From a bacterium (GTDB lineage: Bacteria > Bacillota_I > Bacilli_A > Izemoplasmatales > UBA1188), in NCBI GenBank assembly GCA_017541975.1, contig JAFXYB010000010.1, positions 1 through 42,681 of the forward strand: a stretch of 42,681 nt of DNA. The letters are read 5' to 3'. The notes under the pieces are model-generated. The model saw nothing but the letters and a program-made list of their open reading frames with translations. It made no database searches and was not told the origin of the DNA. Position numbers and translations under genes: made by a program. The number at the start of each line of letters is the position of its first letter. Position 1 is the first letter of the stretch. Below, piece after piece: positions 35,632 through 42,681 of this stretch.

Positions 35632-37567
35632 ATTCTTTATTGTTTATTTGTTTTTGGTATTCTTCTTGTAATATATCATAAAGAAGAGCGACTCTTGTAC
35701 AAGAGAGTTTATTATCTTTTGGGTAGAAATAATATAGTTCGTTTTCGTGATAACACTCATATTCATCATTAACTGAGAAAGCTAAAGCTTGAAGTGATTT
35801 ATGAGTGTGAGTAAATGATAGGCTCTCTTCACCAATAGTTCCAGTGAATGAGAAGGTATCTTTTGTCATCCTACATACACCTTCACCTAAAATATCTTTT
35901 TTCTTATCGATGAAGTTAATTTTCTTTACATCAACTTCTTGTTCAATAACTATATCATCATCTAATGAATCAATGAATTTTCTTTCTTCTGCCTTCATCC
36001 ATTCATAATAATCGTGAATGTTGTGTAGACCATATTCATTTTCATTAAATCTGAAGTATTCATCAAGAGTTAGACTAAATCCACATTTACAACTGAGTGT
36101 GTTCTTTTCGCCCTTTAATTTATAGTTTTCAAGACAGTGTGGACATTTATAGAGAACTCCTTCAAGACCTTCCGCCTTATTGTTATCTTTATATTTTCTT
36201 GTGAGTGCATAATCAAACTCGTTATGCTTTAGTGATTCTGTGAGGATATTATCGAGTTCAGAAATACTTAAGTTTTCTAACTCTTCTTTTTTGATTATTC
36301 TTTCAACTCCGATAGTTACTTTCTTCCTGCCCTTTGCAGTACGCCATTTAGAACTTGCTAGATAAGTGCCTTGCATCTTTAATATAACAACTGGAATATC
36401 TAACTTCTTAGCAAGAGCTGCGGTTCCGTTTGTGAGAGGATAGGTAGTACCATCTATTGATAATCTTCCCTCAGGGAACATATAGATGGAGATTTCATCA
36501 TTTTTATATTTAAAAATCTTTCTTAATGCTTCAACATCTGGATTGAACAATCCTTTTGGAATAAATCCCAGTATCTTGATTCCCCATCTTGTAAACCAAC
36601 TTCTTGTGTAATATCTATTTGATATTAGAGCTGGTCTAATTGGATATAAATATTTAAATCCAGCATAGATATCATGTGAAGACATATGATTTGATAGGAA
36701 TAGTATTGGTGATTTCATCTCAAGTAATTCATCATATTTTTCATCTTCAATATATTCAACCTTCGAATGAAGGTTTGTATATAAACCGAAACAGAAAAGA
36801 ATTATATATGACCAAAGACTATTAGGAGTGTTTTTAATCTTCTTTCCTTTAAAGATATATCTCTTTGCGATCAAGAACATGCCTATAAAGAGTATTGCGC
36901 CAAGACCAAATATAATTAATATGAGTGCCCAAATTGGAAGATCATTAGTGATAAAAAGTTTTACTCCTGCGCCCATAAAAATTGATGTAACAATCGATGG
37001 TAAAACACCGGTAGCACAAGTGAAAATATATCTACCATAAGATATTTTTTTATTTGATGCGAAATAACAAATTGCACCAAACGGAATAATTGGTGTTACA
37101 AATAAGAAATACATCAGTATTTGTGTATTTTGATCATTCTTCTTTGAAGCAATTGAATTGATTCTTTTTTGTTTGTTTTTGAGATAATCGTTGTTTAATT
37201 TGAGGACATGTACTATGAAATAGATTATTGATGCCCCAAGACATACACCAAGATCACATAAGAGAATTGATATTAATGGATGAAAACTGATTCCTGCTGG
37301 TATTTGAATGAATTCAGCTGGGATACATATTACGACCATTTCCAACGCTTCAACAATTATTACCGTGAGATAGCCGAACCACCCTTTCTCTCTCATTAGA
37401 GTTTTAATAGCTTCTTGGTCGTCAGCTTTTGTATATTTGATTATTTCAATGATGATATCTTTAAAGAGAAAAAACAAAAGCACTACAACTGTAGCGATAA
37501 TAGACACAAATAAAATTTTATAGATAATGGAACTTTTGTTTTGGTTCTCTTGTACTTTTTCGTTCAT
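35630..37567 (-). CDS. VTT (DedA-type) membrane domain - PlsC acyltransferase - zinc ribbon fusion
   Basis: A 645 aa fusion protein. Residues 1-240 are a VTT/SNARE-associated membrane domain with about six spans (PAEFIQIPAG and TPIIPFGAICYFAS motifs). Residues 265-470 are a PlsC-type acyltransferase: catalytic H294 and D299 in NHMSSHD, then FPEGR (364-368) and TNGTAALAKKLDIPVV. Residues 475-495 form a zinc ribbon (C475, C478, C493, C495), followed by a C-terminal mainly beta region to 645. It begins 2 nt after the OlsB-like gene. A role as the second, O-acylating step (OlsA-like) of an N-acyl amino-acid lipid pathway is inferred. Plain lysophosphatidate acylation is the alternative. Confidence 0.86.
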   Translation of the reverse strand: MNEKVQENQNKSSIIYKILFVSIIATVVVLLFFLFKDIIIEIIKYTKADDQEAIKTLMREKGWFGYLTVIIVEALEMVVICIPAEFIQIPAGISFHPLISILLCDLGVCLGASIIYFIVHVLKLNNDYLKNKQKRINSIASKKNDQNTQILMYFLFVTPIIPFGAICYFASNKKISYGRYIFTCATGVLPSIVTSIFMGAGVKLFITNDLPIWALILIIFGLGAILFIGMFLIAKRYIFKGKKIKNTPNSLWSYIILFCFGLYTNLHSKVEYIEDEKYDELLEMKSPILFLSNHMSSHDIYAGFKYLYPIRPALISNRYYTRSWFTRWGIKILGFIPKGLFNPDVEALRKIFKYKNDEISIYMFPEGRLSIDGTTYPLTNGTAALAKKLDIPVVILKMQGTYLASSKWRTAKGRKKVTIGVERIIKKEELENLSISELDNILTESLKHNEFDYALTRKYKDNNKAEGLEGVLYKCPHCLENYKLKGEKNTLSCKCGFSLTLDEYFRFNENEYGLHNIHDYYEWMKAEERKFIDSLDDDIVIEQEVDVKKINFIDKKKDILGEGVCRMTKDTFSFTGTIGEESLSFTHTHKSLQALAFSVNDEYECYHENELYYFYPKDNKLSCTRVALLYDILQEEYQKQINNKE

Positions 37568-37569
37568 TT

Positions 37570-38322
37570 TTATTTGGCGTTGATATTCATCATCCTATTG
37601 AAATATTTTATATTTATGTTGTCAGAATCTAATACGATTAGTACGTCACAACTATTAAATTTATAATCTATAGATCCACCATCGCAAACTCTATGCCCAA
37701 GTTTTAAATACATTCTAAGCAGTGGAGGGAGTTGCGATTTGGCAATCATTGGATCTATTTCATCTTCTTTTACGAAATGAAGGTCAAAGGAATTACTACA
37801 CGCCTTGATATTATATTTTGTAAAACTATAATCTCTTGCGAGTAAAGAGAATGCGTGGTTATAGATTGATGGATCTGTGCCATGAAAACTGCATAGACCG
37901 AGATAATATTTTAAATTATGTTCTGTTGCATAATGATAGATTGCAAGAAGTAATAACTGAATTACAAATCCATTACGATAGTCTACGTGAACTACAGCTC
38001 TTCCGAGTTCTAAGAAGTTTTCATCGCTCTCTATAAGTTCATGAATATCATATTCATCTTCAGTTAAAAACTTATGACCTTTAATTGTTTCTTTTGTGGC
38101 AACTCTATATGTTCCAGCAATAATATCTTTTTCTATATCAATGACTAAAATTGAGTCGCTAAACTCATCATAACCATCGTCATCGATTCCCTCTTCAGGC
38201 AAGCTTTCGTTATAAAACTTCAGCAAGTAATCATAACGTAACTTCTGAACTTTTTTTATTTCTTCTGGATTGTTTTTATCCATTAACCTAATTTTAAACT
38301 TTTCTACGTTGAATTCTTTCAT
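37570..38322 (-). CDS. OlsB-like N-acyltransferase (GNAT, amino-acid lipid synthase type)
   Basis: 250 aa. The pattern follows the OlsB/hemolysin-like acyltransferase family: VQKLRYDYLLKFYNESLPEEGIDDDGYDEFSDSILV, IIAGTYRV, LELGRAVVHVDYRNGFVIQLL, LGLCSFHGTDPS, and the diagnostic end QLPPLLRMYLKLGHRVCDGGSIDYKFNSCDVLIVLD. These enzymes join a 3-hydroxyacyl-ACP to the amine of ornithine, glycine or other amino acids. The amino acid cannot be told from sequence. The ATG at 38322 follows GGTGA. The frame from 38346 would add 8 residues. It is paired with the PlsC fusion downstream. Confidence 0.85.
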   Translation of the reverse strand: MKEFNVEKFKIRLMDKNNPEEIKKVQKLRYDYLLKFYNESLPEEGIDDDGYDEFSDSILVIDIEKDIIAGTYRVATKETIKGHKFLTEDEYDIHELIESDENFLELGRAVVHVDYRNGFVIQLLLLAIYHYATEHNLKYYLGLCSFHGTDPSIYNHAFSLLARDYSFTKYNIKACSNSFDLHFVKEDEIDPMIAKSQLPPLLRMYLKLGHRVCDGGSIDYKFNSCDVLIVLDSDNINIKYFNRMMNINAK

Positions 38323-38351
38323 AGTTTCACCAGCGCATAATAACATTTGCT

Positions 38352-38380
38352 ATTATACCATTAAATACCTTCATTTTCAA
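38352..38380 (-). promoter_or_regulatory. Promoter of the OlsB-like / VTT-PlsC operon
   Basis: Minus strand TTGAAA (38380-38375), 17-nt spacer ending in TGG, TATAAT (38357-38352). Both a good -35 and an extended -10, so expected to be strong. Confidence 0.8.
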
Positions 38381-38385
38381 TAAAA

Positions 38386-38400
38386 GGCAACATAGTTGCC
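38386..38400 (-). terminator. Intrinsic terminator of degV
   Basis: Stem GGCAAC / GTTGCC with a 3-nt loop and TTTTATT tail on the minus strand, 21 nt after the degV stop. Confidence 0.78.
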
Positions 38401-38421
38401 CATTATTGAATAAAATCTATA

Positions 38422-39312
38422 TTATTCTTGGTCGAAGATTGTCACTTCTTTTCCGAAGAAAGAAACAGTAATTGTATCAGGACCAACGGTTGCACCGATA
38501 ATTGGCCCTACACTTGAAATATTGATTGCCTTAGGATGACATCTTTCTTCAATTTGTTTTGCAACATATTCTGCTTCTTCTTGGCAATCAGCATGTTCAA
38601 TACATATCATATGATTCTCTGGATCTTCAAATCTTTCAACAACGATATCTAATAAACGTTCGATTGATTTCTTTCTTCCAAATACTTTTTCATATGCATA
38701 GTTATTACCATGTGCATCTGAACAGATGACTGGTTTAACCTGCATTAAAGTTCCAAAAAATGCTTTAGATGCTTTTACTCTTCCAGCTTTCTTTAACCAT
38801 TCAAGAGAACCAACTATTGCATGAACTTGATATTTGAGAACATTTTTATCGAGATATTCAACAACCTCATCCATTGACTTTCCTTCAAGAGCAAGTTTAG
38901 CAGCATCAATTGCCATTAAGCCCTGAGAATAATTACTTCTGAGTGAGTCATAGCAAACCACTCTTCTTTCTGGATAATCTTTTAATAATTCGTTTGCGAT
39001 TTTTTCTGCGCTACCTCTTGTTCCAGATAATTTAGTTGAACAAGCTATGTAGAGAATATCTAGTCCTTTATCTAAATATTCCTTCATTTTATTTATAAAT
39101 ACTTCAGTAGTTGAAAAACTAGTGATAGAACGCTTTCCATTTCTCATCATAGTGTAATACTCAAGTGGACTTAGTTCAGTCCAATCAAGATCTGCACTAT
39201 ATTCAGTATCAGAGATAGAAAAGTTCATTTTGAAATAGTCAATTTCATATTCATCTCTAAATTTTTTCTCGAGATCTGATGTTGAATCGGCGATAACTTG
39301 GAATTTCTTCAT
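38422..39312 (-). CDS. DegV family fatty-acid-binding protein
   Basis: A 296 aa protein of the DegV (FakB) family, which binds a fatty acid and presents it to the kinase FakA for phosphorylation. It starts FQVIADSTSDLEKKF (4-18). Later landmarks are SITSFSTTEVF (the TSQP-like segment), IACSTKLSGTRGSAE, the DSLRSNYSQGLMAID stretch and VGPIIGATVGPDTITVSFFG at the C-terminus. No fakA is visible here. I chose the ATG at 39312 because AAGGAG precedes it. The frame to 39339 would add 9 residues. It lies beside the acyl-lipid genes, but with its own terminator. Confidence 0.9.
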   Translation of the reverse strand: MKKFQVIADSTSDLEKKFRDEYEIDYFKMNFSISDTEYSADLDWTELSPLEYYTMMRNGKRSITSFSTTEVFINKMKEYLDKGLDILYIACSTKLSGTRGSAEKIANELLKDYPERRVVCYDSLRSNYSQGLMAIDAAKLALEGKSMDEVVEYLDKNVLKYQVHAIVGSLEWLKKAGRVKASKAFFGTLMQVKPVICSDAHGNNYAYEKVFGRKKSIERLLDIVVERFEDPENHMICIEHADCQEEAEYVAKQIEERCHPKAINISSVGPIIGATVGPDTITVSFFGKEVTIFDQE

Positions 39313-39360
39313 AAAAAATATTCTCCTTTTTGGTTGCATTTAAATACCTTAAATATTTTT

Positions 39361-39382
39361 ATATAATCAAAAGATTATATCA
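39361..39382 (-). promoter_or_regulatory. degV promoter with perfect dyad across the -10
   Basis: Minus strand extended -10 TGATATAAT (39382-39374). The -10 lies inside a perfect inverted repeat, ATATAATC / GATTATAT, with a 4-nt centre (39361-39380). The rest of the 39313-39500 gap is AT-rich with no gene; I see no clear terminator for the LarA-like gene there. Confidence 0.5.
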
Positions 39383-39500
39383 AGATAATTTTCTTCATTT
39401 TTTCTAATTCCAAAAATGAGAGATTTTAATATTTTTTTAAATGCTGTCTCCAAATAAGAGAATATTATTATTTTATTTAAGTGTTGTGATAATGCTTGAA

Positions 39501-40760
39501 TTATTTTGCCTTTGGCATCCAAAGACCTAGTGCAGGGTTTGATATATAGTAAACTTCTTCACCATCAACGATGTTGATGCCTTCTTTTAATTTAGTTGGA
39601 TCATATTTCTTGATGGTTTCATCAAAGTCGAGTGGAATAAAGTTAACATTTCTTATTTCTTCTTGAGAAATATTCTTTACCGCATAATAGATTTTAAATC
39701 TATCATCGCTTGACCCGTGGATTAAATGGGCAGCAACCCCAGTGTTATCTTTTAAATCATCATTTTCATTTAAAAGTTTTAATACATTAAGTCTACCGAC
39801 ATATCCATATTTACGGATTAGTTGGTCTACTCCCTTATCTTCACCAAATTTTGTGATACCTGGAGCGAGTATTATTAATTCTCCATTATCGGCTATAGCC
39901 TTTCTTGTCCTATAGATTGCTTTATTGCCAAGCCAAGTGCTTCTAAATTCTTTTTCGTCTAAATATATAACACATTTTTTGATTGGTTTATCAACATAGG
40001 TGAAATTGAGTTCTGACGATAGTTTTACTGCCTCTTCAAAACCACTTCTATTTTCTGAAATAAATAATCCATGGGTATTTATCTTTCCATTTTCATTAGT
40101 TGTGACAGTCAGAATGAATGTGATTGGTTTATCTTTAAGGAATTTATTAAAAGAATAATCAAAGATTTTTCTAACTGGTGTAAAATCTTTTCCCATCATT
40201 CTTTCCATTCCATAAACTGCGCCTATAATGTGTGAAGAATTAATCATAGATTTTCCGCCACATCCAACAAATAAATTCTTAGCATGATTTGCCATACCGA
40301 CAACTTCATGTGGAACAACTTGACCGATTGAAAGAATTAAATCATATGATTCATCAAGGATAATCTTGTTTACCTCAACATCTACAGGTTTTTCCCAAAG
40401 ACCATCTGTGATTTCTTTTATATAAGATGCAGGAACTTCACCGATTTTTACTACATCATCTCTCCAGTTATGATAGATGAATTTTTCAAAAGGAATATCT
40501 TTAAACATTTCATTCTTTTGTTCAAGAGTGATTGCTTCATGGGTGCCAAGGGCAGGCATGATATCAACTTCTATTCCTCTTTTAACGCATTCATGGTAAA
40601 GAACATTCGTAATGAACCCAGCATTCGAATGTAATCTTGTATAATCAGGAGGAAGAATCAATACTTTCTTTGGTTTTTTATCATCTAATAACTTTATAAG
40701 AGATGATTTTATTTCTTCGTCCTTAATGACACCTTTACCATTATTTAAAAATAATTCCAT
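39501..40760 (-). CDS. LarA-family nickel-dependent racemase/epimerase (candidate gluconate/mannonate 2-epimerase)
   Basis: A 419 aa LarA-fold enzyme using the nickel-pincer nucleotide cofactor. Key positions match Lactobacillus LarA in type and spacing: D39 and R42 (DYTR), H74 (GTH), H151, K161 (the cofactor-linking Lys, 10 residues on) and H177 (a nickel ligand, 26 residues on). The family includes lactate and malate racemases and D-gluconate 2-epimerases. Context favours the last: the gene directly abuts a mannonate-oxidoreductase-type SDR and 6-phosphogluconate dehydrogenase. The cofactor genes larB, larC and larE are not in this window and must lie elsewhere. Confidence 0.85.
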   Translation of the reverse strand: MELFLNNGKGVIKDEEIKSSLIKLLDDKKPKKVLILPPDYTRLHSNAGFITNVLYHECVKRGIEVDIMPALGTHEAITLEQKNEMFKDIPFEKFIYHNWRDDVVKIGEVPASYIKEITDGLWEKPVDVEVNKIILDESYDLILSIGQVVPHEVVGMANHAKNLFVGCGGKSMINSSHIIGAVYGMERMMGKDFTPVRKIFDYSFNKFLKDKPITFILTVTTNENGKINTHGLFISENRSGFEEAVKLSSELNFTYVDKPIKKCVIYLDEKEFRSTWLGNKAIYRTRKAIADNGELIILAPGITKFGEDKGVDQLIRKYGYVGRLNVLKLLNENDDLKDNTGVAAHLIHGSSDDRFKIYYAVKNISQEEIRNVNFIPLDFDETIKKYDPTKLKEGINIVDGEEVYYISNPALGLWMPKAK

Positions 40761-41603
40761 TTATACTCCTGAATATGAAGAGAATCCTCCATCAATTGGT
40801 AAAACAACACCAGTGATAAATGATGCAGCTTCATTGTCTAATAAAAAGTAAGTTGCACCAACTATCTCTTCTGCCTCACCAAATCTTCCCATTGGTGTAT
40901 TATTTAATATCTTCTTAGTTCTTTCTGTAGGTGTTCCATCAGGATTCCAAAGTAGAGATTTGTTTTGGAGGGTTGAGAAGAACCCTGGAGCAATGGCGTT
41001 TACTCTAATACCAACTTTTGAAAAGTGAACTGCTAACCATTTAGTAAAATTAGAGATTGCAGCTTTTGCAGCACTATATGCTGGAATCTTAGTGAGTGGA
41101 GTAAATGCATTCATTGAACTGATGTTTAAAATATTGCATCCACTTCTATCTATCATATCTTGTGCAAATACTTGTGTTGGAAGAAGGGTGCCTGTGAAAT
41201 TTAATCCAAATACGAAGTTAAAACCATCAAGTGGAAGTTCAAAGAAATCTAATGTATCTTTTAATCCTATATGAGATGGATCAAAGAATTCATCAGTTGT
41301 TTGAGCTTTTTTGTTGTTTCCACCAGCGCCATTGATTAAAATATCACATTTTCCGTATTTATTTAGGATGTTTTGGTGACAAGCTTCAACTGATTCTTTA
41401 TCTAAAACATTGCATTGGAAGGCTTCTGCTTCATAGCCATTCTCTCTAATTTCTAAAGCTAACTCCTTACCAACTTCAATATTTAAATCAACTATGGCAA
41501 CTTTTGCTTTAGCTTTTGCGAGTGCTTTAGCAAGGACAGAACATAAAACTCCCGCTCCGCCTGTAATAACTACAACTTTATCTTCAAGATTTGGTATATT
41601 CAT
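40761..41603 (-). CDS. SDR oxidoreductase, D-mannonate oxidoreductase (fructuronate reductase) type
   Basis: A 280 aa short-chain dehydrogenase. The NAD(P) motif is ITGGAGVLCSVLA (about 14-26) and D40 follows in VDLN, favouring NAD. The active site is S in NISSMNAF and Y-x-x-x-K in YSAAKAAIS. NGAGGNN followed by a long insert (about 97-125: KKAQTTDEFFDPSHIGL) is characteristic of the YjmF/UxuB-type SDRs that reduce D-fructuronate to D-mannonate. The ATG at 41603 lies 9 nt after AGGAGG. A frame to 41669 would overlap gnd. Its stop directly abuts the LarA-like start. Confidence 0.85.
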   Translation of the reverse strand: MNIPNLEDKVVVITGGAGVLCSVLAKALAKAKAKVAIVDLNIEVGKELALEIRENGYEAEAFQCNVLDKESVEACHQNILNKYGKCDILINGAGGNNKKAQTTDEFFDPSHIGLKDTLDFFELPLDGFNFVFGLNFTGTLLPTQVFAQDMIDRSGCNILNISSMNAFTPLTKIPAYSAAKAAISNFTKWLAVHFSKVGIRVNAIAPGFFSTLQNKSLLWNPDGTPTERTKKILNNTPMGRFGEAEEIVGATYFLLDNEAASFITGVVLPIDGGFSSYSGV

Positions 41604-41620
41604 ATAACTCATCCTCCTTT

Positions 41621-42681
41621 TTATGCGTTGTAAGTTCCGGCTGTGGTTTTTCCACCATGACCGGTCCAATTAGTATGATAATGTGTTCCTCTTGTTTTGT
41701 CTACCCTCTCGTATGTATGTGCACCAAAATAGTCTCTTTGTGCTTGTAATAAATTTTGAGGTAGATTTTCAGATTTATAACCATCAAAATAAGCAAGAGC
41801 GGCCGACATTGATGGAACTGGAATACCATTTAATACTGCGGTTGCGACTATTCTTCTTAATGAATCTATGCCATCTTCAATTTCAGATTTGAAATATCTA
41901 TCAAGAAGAAGGTTTTCTAATTTAGGATTATTCTTATATGCATCATTAATTTTACCCAAGAATCTACTTCTAATGATGCAACCACCTCTCCAAGTTAGAG
42001 CGATTGCGCCATAATCAAGATTCCATTTATATGTGTTAGCCGCTTCTTTTAATAGGCTAAATCCTTGAGCATATGATAAAATCTTTGATACATATAGTGC
42101 TTTTTCTAGATCGTTTATTAATTCTTCTTTTGTACCAGCATATGTAATCTTTGTCTTATTAAAGTGTTTAGATGCGCTAACTCTTTCATCTTTATGAGCT
42201 GATAAACATCTTTGATAAACCGCTTCTGTAACAATGGTTAAAGGTGTTCCTTCATCAAGCGCACTTATAGATGCCCATTTACCAGTTCCTTTTTGGCCAG
42301 CTGAATCTAGAATCTTTTCAACGACGATTTCACCATTTTCATCTTTATATTTAAGAATATTTGATGTTATTTCAATTAGATAGCTATCAAGTTTTCCCTT
42401 GTTCCAGTTTGCGAAGATTTGTGATAGTTCTTCACTAGAAAGACCGAGAATCTTTCTCATAAGGTCATATGATTCGCAGATGAGTTCCATATCACCATAT
42501 TCTATTCCGTTATGAACCATCTTTACATAGTGACCTGCGCCATCTTCGCCAATATATGAACAACATGCTTCTCCAGTATCTATTTTTGCAGCAATCTTTG
42601 TATAGATGTCTTTAATATGTGCCCAAGCTTCTTTTGTACCACCAGGCATTAATGAAGGACCGTTTAATGCACCTTCTTCAC
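41621..42681 (-). CDS. gnd: 6-phosphogluconate dehydrogenase, decarboxylating (partial, N-terminus outside window)
   Basis: Oxidises 6-phosphogluconate to ribulose 5-phosphate and CO2 with production of NAD(P)H. The frame is open to the right edge, and the upstream codons read EEGALNGPSLMPGG, so the ATG at 42649 is internal and the true start lies beyond the window. About 353 C-terminal residues are seen. Catalytic Lys and Glu lie in HYVKMVHNGIEYGDMEL. Substrate-binding residues lie in LDSAGQKGTGKW and the end RDYFGAHTYERVD, RGTHYHTNWTGHGG. It is first of the three visible genes of the sugar-acid operon. Confidence 0.96.
   Translation of the reverse strand, partial: EEGALNGPSLMPGGTKEAWAHIKDIYTKIAAKIDTGEACCSYIGEDGAGHYVKMVHNGIEYGDMELICESYDLMRKILGLSSEELSQIFANWNKGKLDSYLIEITSNILKYKDENGEIVVEKILDSAGQKGTGKWASISALDEGTPLTIVTEAVYQRCLSAHKDERVSASKHFNKTKITYAGTKEELINDLEKALYVSKILSYAQGFSLLKEAANTYKWNLDYGAIALTWRGGCIIRSRFLGKINDAYKNNPKLENLLLDRYFKSEIEDGIDSLRRIVATAVLNGIPVPSMSAALAYFDGYKSENLPQNLLQAQRDYFGAHTYERVDKTRGTHYHTNWTGHGGKTTAGTYNA

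Overview
This window is an AT-rich bacterial chromosome segment that looks like a low-GC Bacillota/Bacilli genome, possibly one of the uncultured gut lineages near Erysipelotrichia, RF39 or the Acholeplasma relatives. That taxonomic placement is inference. It rests on three observations: the rpsB-tsf-pyrH-frr-uppS-cdsA-dxr-rseP and tsaC-rpiB-upp-atp gene orders, a T-box leader, and strong Shine-Dalgarno sites with TTGACA/TATAAT-type promoters. UGA serves as a real stop (for example at the ends of the amino-acid permease and flavodoxin genes), so the genetic code is the standard bacterial one and not the Mycoplasma code. Almost everything is coding, and I see no CRISPR array, insertion sequence, prophage or tRNA.

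Layout. 1-245: the 5' end of a 16S rRNA gene leaving the window to the left, with its leader and promoter. 246-4536: membrane and isoprenoid/phospholipid operon (uppS-cdsA-dxr-rseP, minus strand). 4625-8388: a DUF697-like membrane protein and pyruvate phosphate dikinase, each with its own promoter and terminator, inserted into the usually continuous frr-uppS neighbourhood. 8545-11768: translation operon (rpsB-tsf-pyrH-frr) behind a structured leader; rpsB carries an in-frame stop followed by 77 more conserved-looking codons. 11952-14883: a flavodoxin and an amino-acid ABC transporter under T-box control (leader at 14911-15175). 15271-23938: tsaC, then rpiB-upp-atpZ/I-atpBEFHAGDC, encoding a probably Na+-coupled F1Fo ATP synthase. 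23943-24761: a Cof-type HAD phosphatase. 24874-30109 (the only plus-strand block): membrane protein, FtsK/SftA-like translocase, signal peptidase I, RbgA, RNase HII. 30147-35591 (minus): FAD protein, membrane protein, GNAT, Na+/solute symporter with a tandem-ACT protein, and an SRAP abasic-site protein. 35630-38322: an OlsB-like N-acyltransferase next to a VTT-PlsC-zinc-ribbon fusion. 38422-39312: DegV. 39501-42681: a three-gene sugar-acid operon (6-phosphogluconate dehydrogenase, mannonate oxidoreductase-type SDR, LarA-type nickel epimerase).

How the parts work together. Much of the window concerns membranes and Na+ energetics: CDP-diacylglycerol and undecaprenyl-PP synthesis, a Na+-type c subunit, a sodium/solute symporter and a possible amino-acid-lipid pathway. 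The last operon suggests an unusual hexuronate route in which fructuronate is reduced to mannonate, epimerised to gluconate and, after phosphorylation by a kinase not in view, decarboxylated to ribulose 5-phosphate. The best candidates for undescribed biology are the OlsB plus VTT-PlsC-zinc-ribbon pair, the LarA/SDR/Gnd route, the interrupted rpsB tail, and the soluble FtsK coupled to a small membrane protein.
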